DNA of 64,000 bases from Gammaproteobacteria bacterium MOLA455 (lineage in GTDB: Bacteria > Pseudomonadota > Gammaproteobacteria > Pseudomonadales > Porticoccaceae): the NCBI GenBank assembly GCA_000511875.1, contig AZIN01000001.1, forward strand, positions 520,606-584,605. Reading direction: 5' to 3'. The translations under genes were made by a program, and so were the position numbers. The notes under the pieces are model-generated. The model did no database searches. It worked only from the letters and a program-made list of their open reading frames with translations, and was not told the DNA's origin. Positions 8,844-16,006 of the stretch are shown here, piece by piece. Position 1 is the stretch's first letter. Every line of letters begins with the position of its first letter.

Positions 8844-10689
8844 GTTTTTACATAGCGACTTCAGCCAATTGCACCTGCTGCGGCCACTGGCGCTGCTGGG
8901 TTTGATTCCAGCACTGATTGCAGTGGCTCTGGCCCAGTGGCGCAAACGCAGCGCCGGCAACTGGGAAAAAATTATCAATCCAGCGCTGCTGCCCTATTTA
9001 ATGCAGGGTGAGAGCAACAAAAAACAACGTGGCATGCTCTGGGTGCTGCTGGCCTGGATTATCGCGTGCCTAGCCCTGGCCGGCCCAAGTTGGCAACAAT
9101 TGCCGCAGCCGGTGCACAAGAAGGACGCAGCGCTGATTTTGATTATGGATCTGTCGCCGTCAATGCTCGCTGAAGACGTTAAACCAAACCGCTTGGAACG
9201 GGCGCGTTACAAGTTAATTGATATTCTGAAAAATCGCAGTGAAGGCTTTAGTGCGCTGGTGGTCTATGGCGGCGCTGCCTATACGCTAGCCCCTCTAACT
9301 GAGGACAGCAACACCATTATCAGCCTAGTGCCGGTGCTGCATCCGACGCTCTTACCCGAATACGGCAGCAACACCGAAGACGCCATAGAAACAGCTCTGG
9401 AACTGGCGATCAATGGCGGCTACCAACAAGGTGACCTCCTTTTGATCACCGATGAGGTATCGCGATCAGCCTTTAATAGCATCCAGTCGATGATCTCTAG
9501 AGCCGGTAAATTTAGACTCTCTATATTGGGAGTGGGCACCCAACAGGGTGCGCCGATACCCACAGGTGCCGGGGGCTTCGCCAAAGACCGCAATGGTGCG
9601 ATTATTATTCCCAAGCTGTCTCCCGCGTCACTGCAAATGCTGGCGCAGAGTAATGCCGGCATCTATGCCGGCATGAGTGCCGATGATTCGGATATAGAAG
9701 CATTGCTGGCCATCACCGAAGAATTGTTTCCCGATGCCACCAAAGAGTTAGAGCGCTCCTTTGATCTCTGGGATGACCAGGGCTTTTGGCTAGCATTTTT
9801 GTTGCTGCCGATCATTGTGCTAAGTTTTCGCAAAGGCAACATCGCAATAATTCTATTGGCTCCCCTACTGTTTTCAGACCCCGCCGTGGCCCTTGGCTGG
9901 CAAGACCTGTGGAAGACCGCCGACCAGCAGGCCAGTGAAGCGCTGGAAAACGGCGATGCCGCGACAGCCCAGAGCCTGTTTCAAGATCCCGAATGGCGTG
10001 GCAGCGCAGCCTACAAGGCTGGAGATTATGAGACCGCAATCAATCAGTTTGCCGATTTCGATGATGCCGATAGCCACTACAATCGCGGCAATGCCCTGGC
10101 CCATTCTGGGGATCTGGATGCCGCTATCAATGCCTATGATCAGGCCCTGGAACTGAATCCTGACATGGAAGATGCCGAGGCCAACAAAGCGCTGCTTGAA
10201 CAACTAAAACAGCAGCAGGAGCAGGAGCAGCAGGACTCTGATAATTCAGAAGACGCAGAAGATTCAGACTCCGAGCAGTCCCAGGATCAGGACTCTCAGT
10301 CACAGGACTCTCAGTCACAGGATTCTCAGCCGCAGGGTTCAGAATCCCAGGAACAACAATCTCAGGATCAGCAACAGTCTGACGCTCAAGAGTCCGAGAC
10401 AAAAGAAGGCGAGACCGAACAGTCTGAAGAACCGAAGTCTGAAGAGCAACAGCGCCAGGAACAAGAGGCCGAGCAAGAGCAAAATGCTGCTGAGCCTACT
10501 GCAGAGCCCTCTAAAGAAGAAAGTGAAGCCGAAAAACAGGCCCAGCAAGAACTGGAGCAGTGGCTGCGTCGTGTTCCAGATGATCCAGGTGGTTTGCTGC
10601 GAGAGAAATTCCGCTATCAATCGCGGCAGCGGGCCCTTGAGCAGCGCCGCCCAGTACCTCCCAATAATGAACAGCAAGAGCGCTGGTAG
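8836..10689 (+). CDS. batB: BatB/BatC fusion: VWA domain plus TPR repeats and acidic tail
   Basis: Residues 1-90 carry two membrane helices. A VWA domain follows with MIDAS motif D105-L-S107-P-S109, and another helix lies around 315-352. Tetratricopeptide repeats (YNRGNALAHSGDLDAAINAY, then ALELNPDMEDAEANKALLEQ) lie at about 385-460. The remainder to 617 is a Gln/Glu/Ser/Asp-rich low-complexity tail with a basic end. In many genomes the VWA (BatB) and TPR (BatC) parts are separate genes; here they are one polypeptide, a common gammaproteobacterial form. The tail contains a 15-bp tandem repeat (10288-10332). Confidence 0.92.
   Translation: MFEFLHSDFSQLHLLRPLALLGLIPALIAVALAQWRKRSAGNWEKIINPALLPYLMQGESNKKQRGMLWVLLAWIIACLALAGPSWQQLPQPVHKKDAALILIMDLSPSMLAEDVKPNRLERARYKLIDILKNRSEGFSALVVYGGAAYTLAPLTEDSNTIISLVPVLHPTLLPEYGSNTEDAIETALELAINGGYQQGDLLLITDEVSRSAFNSIQSMISRAGKFRLSILGVGTQQGAPIPTGAGGFAKDRNGAIIIPKLSPASLQMLAQSNAGIYAGMSADDSDIEALLAITEELFPDATKELERSFDLWDDQGFWLAFLLLPIIVLSFRKGNIAIILLAPLLFSDPAVALGWQDLWKTADQQASEALENGDAATAQSLFQDPEWRGSAAYKAGDYETAINQFADFDDADSHYNRGNALAHSGDLDAAINAYDQALELNPDMEDAEANKALLEQLKQQQEQEQQDSDNSEDAEDSDSEQSQDQDSQSQDSQSQDSQPQGSESQEQQSQDQQQSDAQESETKEGETEQSEEPKSEEQQRQEQEAEQEQNAAEPTAEPSKEESEAEKQAQQELEQWLRRVPDDPGGLLREKFRYQSRQRALEQRRPVPPNNEQQERW
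10288..10332 (+). repeat. 15-bp tandem repeat inside batB/C
   Basis: Three consecutive 15-bp units, CAGGACTCTCAGTCA twice and then a diverged third copy. They encode the pentapeptide Gln-Asp-Ser-Gln-Ser in frame in the low-complexity tail. The 15-bp periodicity recurs in batD, tatA and dnaE2 in this window. Confidence 0.85.
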
Positions 10690-10691
10690 TA

Positions 10692-12488
10692 ATGATAAAT
10701 ATGACTGTAAAAAAGACTTTGGTGACAAGCACTTTGGTAAAAAGCACTCTGGTAAAAAGTACTCTGGTAAAAAGTACTCTGGTGAAACGTATCCTGTGCA
10801 TAACGCTGACGGCGACCTTAGCGCTTGCCTGCGGTCATAGCTGGGCCACCCTCACGGCCACAGCCGATCGCACTATTATCGACAGCAACGAAACTCTGCA
10901 GCTTTTAGTGCGCCTAGACTCTCAAGCACTAATGGGCGAGCCAGACTTCACAGTGATCGAGAGCGACTTCGAGATTCTCTCTACCAGCCGTCAGCAGCAA
11001 TATTCTCGGGTCAATGGACAGACTCAGTCCTTCACCGATTGGAATTTACTCTTGGCCCCCAAGCGCACCGGTAGACTGCTGGTGCCATCGATCAAATATA
11101 AAAAAGATATCAGCAATGCCATCGAGATTACCGTGCGCAAGGCTAGCGCTGTCTCGGCTGCGGGCCAGCCGGTGTATACCGAAACCCTAGTGGATAAATC
11201 CGAAGTCTATATCCAGCAGCAGCTGCTGCTCACTCACCGACTTTACACCTCGGTGCGACTCAGCGACCTGAGTCTTGACCCCCTCAAAATTGATGATGCG
11301 CTGATGCAAAAAGTCTCAGAGACTCAATTCCAGAAAAATGTCGCCGGCAAAAACTATCAGGTAGTGGAAATCGTTTACGCCCTATTCCCTCAGGCCAGCG
11401 GCAAACTGCAGATCCCAGCGCTGCGCTTTTCCGCCTACGAAGCGAGCAACAATCGCTACGGCGGTTTTAGCGCCAGAGGCAATCGCATTATCCGCAGCAC
11501 CGACGCCAAAACCATCGACGTGATGGCGAGACCTACCCAAGTAGATATAGACAGCTGGATGCCGGCCAGTAGTATCGATTTGAATCAGCAGTGGAGCAGC
11601 CCTCTGGATCAGCTTAAAGTCGGCGAGCCTGTCACTCGCAATATTAGCATTACCGCCAAAGGCTTAACCGGCGCTCAGATTATGCCCCTGACTCTGGTCG
11701 AAAGTGACGACTATAAAGTCTATCCGGATCAACCACAGTTAGACGACAGTGCCGACATCTCAGGTGTTACCGGTGTTCGTCGAGAATCCTTTGCCCTAGT
11801 GCCCAATCGCCCGGGAGAGATAACAGTCCCAGGGATCAGCCTGCGTTGGTGGAACAGTGGTAAACAGCGCATGGAGACGGCGACCTTGGACCCAGTGACC
11901 CTGCAAGTGGCTGCTGCAGATGTCAGTGCAGTGAGCAACTACAGTCCAGCGCCGCGCGCAGCAATTGGAGCGAACAGTCTACCCATAGAGGCTACACCAG
12001 AGGCGCCAAAGTCTCTTATGGCAGAGCTGCGCTGGTCCCTAGCGCTGCAGCTGTCGGTAGCCGCTAACGCAGTGCTATTGCTATTCTTGTTGTTTAAATA
12101 CCTAGGTCGCTCCTCGACCCCAGCGCCACGCAGAGATTTGAGTGGGCAGAATAGCGCGCGCTTGGAGCTCAAGCAGCTACTGACTGCTATAGAACGGGCA
12201 GCGCAGAAGACGGATCTAGCGCCGCTGCGGGATAGTCTTCTGGCCTGGGGTCGTTGCATTTTCCCGAAGCAAAAAATTAAAACTCTGGCCGAAATTGCCG
12301 CACTGCTCGACAATGCACAGCTGCAGCAGCAGTTTGACCTGCTTGATCAAGCCTTATATACCCGCAATTCTGAGCAGCAGCCAGATCTCAAACTACTGGT
12401 CAATTTGGTCCGCAATGCCATAGTGCCAAAAACCGAAAGCGCAGGAGCCACTACTGTAGCGCTTAAGCCGCTCTATCCGGGGAGCTAA
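10692..12488 (+). CDS. batD: BatD-like periplasmic protein with C-terminal membrane anchor
   Basis: Last gene of the Bat operon. A signal peptide is followed by a large beta-rich periplasmic BatD domain (about residues 50-430), a transmembrane helix near 450-470 (LQLSVAANAVLLLFLLFKYL) and a cytoplasmic tail to 598. The N-terminus before the hydrophobic core is odd: it consists of KTLVT then four STLVK pentapeptides from a 15-bp tandem array, lengthening the basic n-region. The ATG at 10692 lies two bases after the batB/C stop; ATG at 10701 is an alternative start. BatD is expected to contact the VWA proteins from the periplasmic side. Confidence 0.9.
   Translation: MINMTVKKTLVTSTLVKSTLVKSTLVKSTLVKRILCITLTATLALACGHSWATLTATADRTIIDSNETLQLLVRLDSQALMGEPDFTVIESDFEILSTSRQQQYSRVNGQTQSFTDWNLLLAPKRTGRLLVPSIKYKKDISNAIEITVRKASAVSAAGQPVYTETLVDKSEVYIQQQLLLTHRLYTSVRLSDLSLDPLKIDDALMQKVSETQFQKNVAGKNYQVVEIVYALFPQASGKLQIPALRFSAYEASNNRYGGFSARGNRIIRSTDAKTIDVMARPTQVDIDSWMPASSIDLNQQWSSPLDQLKVGEPVTRNISITAKGLTGAQIMPLTLVESDDYKVYPDQPQLDDSADISGVTGVRRESFALVPNRPGEITVPGISLRWWNSGKQRMETATLDPVTLQVAAADVSAVSNYSPAPRAAIGANSLPIEATPEAPKSLMAELRWSLALQLSVAANAVLLLFLLFKYLGRSSTPAPRRDLSGQNSARLELKQLLTAIERAAQKTDLAPLRDSLLAWGRCIFPKQKIKTLAEIAALLDNAQLQQQFDLLDQALYTRNSEQQPDLKLLVNLVRNAIVPKTESAGATTVALKPLYPGS
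10713..10787 (+). repeat. 15-bp tandem array encoding STLVK at the batD N-terminus
   Basis: Five consecutive 15-bp units, the first one diverged (KTLVT), then four copies of the type AGCACTYTGGTAAAA that differ by one or two bases. They stay in frame and only lengthen the signal-peptide n-region. Such arrays change copy number easily by slippage, so length polymorphism between strains is likely. Confidence 0.9.
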
Positions 12489-12579
12489 CTAAAACGTAAT
12501 TTTTCCACCCGCCACTATCGCTTTAGCCTCAGGTTTGGGTAGAATCGGGCATCCTCTGACTGATAATGGAGCTAAGCAA

Positions 12580-13353
12580 ATGCGTAGAGTTATTTTTAAT
12601 GAGAAAGGCGGCGTCGGAAAATCCAGCATTACCTGCAATCTGGCGGCCATTAGTGCTTCCAGAGGCAAGCGCACCCTAGTAGTGGACCTCGATTCCCAGT
12701 GTAACTCCACTCATTATCTGCTCGGTGACAGTCCTGAAAAAAATACAGTTGCCGACTATTTTGATGGCACCTTAGAGTTCTCCTCAAAGCTTAATGAAGC
12801 TCTGGATTATGTCCATGAAACGCCCTACGAAAATCTCTCTGTACTGCCCTCTAGCGTCAATCTGCTGGCCCTAGAGCACAAGCTTGAATCACGGCAGAAG
12901 ATCTACAAACTGCGTGATCTATTAAATAAACTCGACAGTGAATTTGACGAAATTTATATAGATACGGCGCCGGCGTTAAATTTTTATACACGTTCGGCGT
13001 TAATTGCCGGCGACTCTGTGCTGATTCCTTTTGACTGCGATGCCTTTTCTCGCCAGGCACTTTATTCGATACTCGATGTGATCTATGAGATTCGTGAAGA
13101 TCATAATGAAAGATTGAATGTTGGCGGTATTGTGGTGAATCAGTTCCAACCCACGGCATCGTTACCCACTCGCTTGATTGCCGAAATGAAAAAAGAAAAG
13201 TTGCCAGTGATTCCCAGCTACCTCAATCAGTCGGTGAAAATGAAAGAGTCGCACAATGAGTGCGTGCCGCTGATTTATTACGCGCCCTCGCATAAGCTTA
13301 CAAAGCAGTATATTGCGCTGTTTGATCATTTAGCGCGAAAGCGCCGCAAGTGA
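12580..13353 (+). CDS. Orphan ParA/MinD-family ATPase
   Basis: A 257-residue P-loop ATPase with deviant Walker A N7-E-K-G-G-V-G-K14-S-S, in which the signature lysine is K9. Walker A' VVDLDSQ follows near residues 33-39 and DTAPA lies near 128-132. I chose ATG 12580 (GGAG 12568-12571 upstream) over the upstream in-frame ATG at 12535 because homology starts at MRRVIF. There is no ParB, parS or MinE next to it, so it is not an ordinary chromosome-partition locus. Such orphan ParAs may position other cargos such as chemoreceptors or carboxysomes. No function can be assigned from this sequence. Confidence 0.88.
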   Translation: MRRVIFNEKGGVGKSSITCNLAAISASRGKRTLVVDLDSQCNSTHYLLGDSPEKNTVADYFDGTLEFSSKLNEALDYVHETPYENLSVLPSSVNLLALEHKLESRQKIYKLRDLLNKLDSEFDEIYIDTAPALNFYTRSALIAGDSVLIPFDCDAFSRQALYSILDVIYEIREDHNERLNVGGIVVNQFQPTASLPTRLIAEMKKEKLPVIPSYLNQSVKMKESHNECVPLIYYAPSHKLTKQYIALFDHLARKRRK

Positions 13354-13366
13354 CGGGGAAAGCCCA

Positions 13367-13401
13367 GTCATCCTGAGAGCGCGCAGCGACGAGGACTCTT
13401 C
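13367..13401. repeat. Dispersed GTCATCCTGAG/GCAGCGACGAGG repeat, fragment
   Basis: The sequence GTCATCCTGAGAGCG followed by CGCAGCGACGAGGACTC is one arm of a short dispersed repeat. Related arms occur at 14065-14091, 31545-31568, 31763-31836 and 51036-51110. It lies in the 88-bp spacer between parA and the shikimate-kinase-like gene. Confidence 0.55.
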
Positions 13402-13441
13402 TATTTCAAACACAGCACAATCCAATTCGACATAAAAGAAT

Positions 13442-13951
13442 ATGCCTAACAATCACAACAGCATCGTCCTTATCGGCATGCCCGGCGCCGGGAAAAGCAC
13501 CCTCGGGATCCTCTTAGCCAAAGAACTGGGCCTAGATTTTGTCGACACCGATGTCACTATCCAGGTCCGTGAAGGTCGCACTCTGCAGGAAATCCTCGAT
13601 CAGAGCGATTATCTCCATCTACGCGAGATCGAGGAGCAGGTTTTGTTGAGCGAAGATATTAGTGGAAAGGTGGTCGCCACTGGCGGCAGTGCAGTCTATT
13701 CAGACGCTGGCATGGTACGCTTAAAACAGATCGCAACCGTGGTGTTTCTCGATGTGCCGCTAGAGGAATTGCGCAAGCGCATAGGCAATTTCGATGCCCG
13801 GGGCATTGCCCGCAAGCCCAATCAGAGTCTCGAGTCTCTGTTCGATGAACGCTGTGCGCTGTATAAAACCTATGAGGATATACGAGTTGACTGCGATCAG
13901 CAGTCACTGCAGCAGAGCCTAGACTCGGTGCTGCAGCAACTTGACAGATAA
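13442..13951 (+). CDS. Shikimate kinase-like P-loop kinase
   Basis: A 169-residue protein of the shikimate kinase fold, which phosphorylates the 3-hydroxyl of shikimate in chorismate synthesis. Walker A GMPGAGKST is at about 12-20, DTD follows near 36-38, the LREIEE segment matches the substrate-binding Arg/Glu, and the adenine-side DERCALY is present. Two features are atypical: the usual Gly-Gly-Gly substrate loop reads GGS (ATGGSAVYS), and the lid does not contain the usual RPLL sequence. It may be a paralogue with a different acceptor instead of the housekeeping AroK, which normally sits beside aroB. Its last 43 bases are duplicated at 15921-15963. Confidence 0.75.
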   Translation: MPNNHNSIVLIGMPGAGKSTLGILLAKELGLDFVDTDVTIQVREGRTLQEILDQSDYLHLREIEEQVLLSEDISGKVVATGGSAVYSDAGMVRLKQIATVVFLDVPLEELRKRIGNFDARGIARKPNQSLESLFDERCALYKTYEDIRVDCDQQSLQQSLDSVLQQLDR

Positions 13952-13994
13952 CGCTAATCTACTTAAGTACGGTGCGAATCGACTCAGCCAGATA
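13909..13994. repeat. 86-bp direct repeat, left copy (boundary of insertion)
   Basis: Matches 15921-16006 at 83 of 86 positions by direct comparison. It contains the end of the shikimate-kinase-like gene, the 8-bp junction and, on the minus strand, the last eleven codons and stop of the aminotransferase encoded at 15971-17164 (YLAESIRTVLK). The left copy is therefore a severed 3' tail of that aminotransferase, showing that the two genes once converged directly. Confidence 0.93.
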
Positions 13995-14064
13995 AAAAGT
14001 CCCAGGAGGCACTTCCAGAAAATCACCTCAAACTGGCGAAGGCCAGTATCTAGTTCTAACGTTT

Positions 14065-14091
14065 AGATCTGAGCCTTCGTTCGGATGACGG
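14065..14091. repeat. Dispersed repeat fragment (opposite arm)
   Basis: AGATCTGAGCCTTCGTTCGGATGAC is the inverted counterpart of the GTCATCCTGAG arm seen at 13367-13401. It lies near the left end of the inserted segment. Confidence 0.45.
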
Positions 14092-14120
14092 GTTCATTTT
14101 TTCCCTGCTAAAAAACTTTT

Positions 14121-14148
14121 GCAACCTTTTCTCAATACTCAAGGTATA
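14121..14148 (+). promoter_or_regulatory. Possible ECF-type promoter of the sigma operon
   Basis: GCAACC (14121-14126), a 16-base spacer and GGTATA (14143-14148) resemble an AAC-type -35 and a short -10 as used by ECF sigma factors. They lie 41 bases before the first gene of the operon. An autoregulated promoter would be typical, but this is pattern matching only; the TATATA could also serve a housekeeping sigma. Confidence 0.35.
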
Positions 14149-14189
14149 TATGAAGAACACAACTTAACAAAAGCAATAAGGGAAAAATT

Positions 14190-14582
14190 ATGGAAGGTTT
14201 TATAGATGCATTAGTCCCCATCGTTGGCATGGTTAGTGTTTTTGGCATGCCAGTATTTATCGTCTGGATTGCCCTACACTTCAACAATAAAAAGAAAGAG
14301 CAGTTTCACGCATCTCTACAAAAATTAATTGCAAGCGGCCAGGAATTATCGCCAGAATTATTGCAGAGTATTCCAGGTTATGTGGAAGAAGATAAAAAAT
14401 CCAATGATATTAAATTTGCTGCGATTTTAATCGGTGTAGGTGTAGGTGTTGTATTCCTTGGTTACTTCGGATTGCATGCGAAGGTAGTCTGGGCGTCAGG
14501 ATTACTGGTGACATCCCTAGGTTTGGCGCTGCTTGCTTATGGCATTTACGCTGAGAAAAAAAATAGTGATGATGCCGCTTAA
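14190..14582 (+). CDS. DUF6249-like small membrane protein
   Basis: A 130-residue protein with an N-terminal transmembrane helix (about 8-30), a charged cytoplasmic stretch with helix-forming sequence (33-70), then two closely spaced hydrophobic helices (about 75-95 and 100-120). A good AAGGGAAAAA ribosome-binding site precedes ATG 14190. Proteins of this kind frequently precede ECF sigma genes and could act as the membrane partner of the sigma factor. The stop overlaps the sigma gene start by one base (TAATG), implying coupled translation. Confidence 0.75.
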   Translation: MEGFIDALVPIVGMVSVFGMPVFIVWIALHFNNKKKEQFHASLQKLIASGQELSPELLQSIPGYVEEDKKSNDIKFAAILIGVGVGVVFLGYFGLHAKVVWASGLLVTSLGLALLAYGIYAEKKNSDDAA

Positions 14583-15073
14583 TGGAGACTGATGAAGAGC
14601 TTGTAAGAAGAGCACTCAAAGGTGGTAATCACCACTACGGGGTTCTTATCCAACGCTATGCTGATTATCTATTTGGCTTGGGAATGCGCTTGACTGCAGG
14701 TAACAGAGAACTTGCTGAGGATATCTCTCAGCAAAGTTTTCTCAAGTCTTACAGCTACCTTAAAAGCTTTGATTCGCGCAAAACCTATAAATATTGGCTG
14801 ACAGGAATTGCCGTCAATTGCTTTAAGGATATGATCAAAAAGGAGCAGAAATATACGGATTTGGAAGCAGGCAATGAACCCAGTTATGTCCCACAGCTCG
14901 AGGGTAATACCGGATTTTTCTGCTTGATCAAACCGCTGACCGAGGATGAAAAGATTCTCTTTACGCTAAAATATATTTACGATTATCAAGTCAGCGATCT
15001 TGCCGATTTTTTAGACCTAAAACCTGGCACGGTAAAATCCAAAATAAGCCGTGCTTTGGAGAAACTTAAATGA
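14582..15073 (+). CDS. ECF-type RNA polymerase sigma factor
   Basis: 163 residues with sigma region 2 at about 20-80 (YADYLFGLGMRLTAGNRELA, then EDISQQSFLKSY) and region 4 helix-turn-helix at about 118-160 (DYQVSDLADFLDLKPGTVKS, then KISRALEKLK). It directs RNA polymerase to a small stress or signal regulon. The neighbouring membrane proteins on both sides are translationally coupled and are candidate anti-sigma components. It is located in the inserted A/T-rich segment, consistent with acquisition. Confidence 0.9.
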   Translation: METDEELVRRALKGGNHHYGVLIQRYADYLFGLGMRLTAGNRELAEDISQQSFLKSYSYLKSFDSRKTYKYWLTGIAVNCFKDMIKKEQKYTDLEAGNEPSYVPQLEGNTGFFCLIKPLTEDEKILFTLKYIYDYQVSDLADFLDLKPGTVKSKISRALEKLK

Positions 15074-15396
15074 CTTTATTTAAAGAAATCGTTAAGCAGG
15101 AAAAGCAAAACTCATACGTTCAAAGAGACCGCGAGCTGTTTAGCTTTTATACGTTGACCCTGATTGCTCAGGAACAGGCGTCACAAAAGCTAAAACGAAA
15201 ACTTTGGGCTTGCCTGATACTGTTGACTGTCTGTTTAGGCCTGTTTTTTGCGCCGATTAACCAGCTAGTGGGCGCACTAATAACTTATTTAAACACTATC
15301 GATATGATGGGTATTCTCAAAATGGCGCTAATCAGTTATGGGGTTGCAGGGCTGTGCTTGGTATTGATTAAAAGGGGAAAAATCATTTTAAGATAG
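15070..15396 (+). CDS. Small membrane protein coupled to the ECF sigma factor
   Basis: A 108-residue protein with a soluble N-terminus of about 45 residues and two transmembrane helices (about 46-65 and 84-101). Its ATG overlaps the sigma stop (ATGA). A soluble head that could bind the sigma factor and a membrane anchor are the layout of an anti-sigma factor, but I see no zinc-binding HxxxCxxC motif. Function is inferred from context only. Confidence 0.65.
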   Translation: MTLFKEIVKQEKQNSYVQRDRELFSFYTLTLIAQEQASQKLKRKLWACLILLTVCLGLFFAPINQLVGALITYLNTIDMMGILKMALISYGVAGLCLVLIKRGKIILR

Positions 15397-15420
15397 GGCC
15401 GTGGCGCCGAGGCATTAGTC

Positions 15421-15930
15421 TTAAGCCACCTGAATCCCATTAGCCCCCTGATAAAGCTTGGAAATCCAGTTCAATCTCTAAGCCTTAGCAAAGCCCTCTA
15501 GCCGCTGAATATTATTATTCCCTATAATCGGTAGAATATTTGCCAGATGTTTTAGCAGCAATGCAACCGCAAGAGAAGCGGCACCCACAGAAAACCCCTC
15601 AGCCATTTCTGTTAGCTTTAAACTTAAATCCGAGTGCCGTTAATTAATCAGTGATTCACCAGCCAGGGGAGACCCTGCCATAGGCGCAACGCTATGCTGT
15701 TGCAAATAGACCAAGTCACCATTGATCAGAGCAGTATTTTCTGCAAGGCTAATTTCAATTTGGTCGGTGACCAGCTTATGACTCATTCGCGACTGATGCA
15801 GTTCTATATCCCAGGGACGGACATTTGAAACCCCAACCACTTTTACCTTGCCACTGTTAACTAGCTGGTCAAGAGCGCCACCAGTTTCATCTGCATTTAG
15901 CAAAGTATCTGAGCGGTGAAGCAGCAGAGC
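15421..15930 (-). pseudogene. Aldo/keto reductase remnant (YdhF-like)
   Basis: The minus strand reads the C-terminal half of an aldo/keto reductase: ALLLHRSDTLLNADE, ALDQLVNSGKVKVVGVSN, RPWDIELHQSRMSHKL, LANILPIIGNNNIQRLEGF and a final YQGANGIQVA. The frame is continuous but broken by in-frame stops at 15640-15642 (TAA) and 15478-15480 (TAG). The 5' half is missing: homology stops exactly at the junction with the right 86-bp repeat, where GCAGCAGAGC is shared. It is therefore a truncated, decaying passenger of the inserted segment and is unlikely to give a working enzyme. Confidence 0.88.
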
Positions 15931-16006
15931 CTAAACTCGGTGCTGCAGCAACTTGACAGATAACACTAATCTACTTAAGTACGGTGCGAATCGACTCAGC
16001 CAAATA
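15921..16006. repeat. 86-bp direct repeat, right copy (boundary of insertion)
   Basis: Partner of 13909-13994. Here it contains a 31-base relic of the shikimate-kinase-like gene end (15933-15963) followed by the genuine 3' end of the aminotransferase. The first 10 bases also read in frame as aldo/keto reductase, so the junction lies in a microhomology. Confidence 0.93.

Larger units (their letters stand above)
13995..15920. other. Inserted segment between the shikimate-kinase-like and aminotransferase genes
   Basis: About 1.9 kb lying between the two 86-bp direct repeats, so it entered after those two genes were neighbours. It is visibly more A/T-rich than its surroundings: two 60-base samples (14281-14340 and 14401-14460) each count 22 G or C. 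It holds an ECF sigma operon and most of a decayed aldo/keto reductase whose 5' end is cut off at the right junction. There is no integrase or transposase. The long flanking repeats would fit single-crossover integration of a circle or a repair-associated duplication better than transposition. Confidence 0.8.

Noticed and set aside
10339..10801. Minus-strand ORFs opposite batB/C and batD
   Set aside because: They are mirror images of low-complexity or repetitive coding DNA; the Leu- and Phe-rich products reflect codons for Gln, Ser and Glu on the other strand.
13909..16006. Insertion sequence or integron
   Set aside because: No transposase or integrase is encoded, no terminal inverted repeats are visible and the flanking duplication is 86 bp, far beyond normal target duplications.
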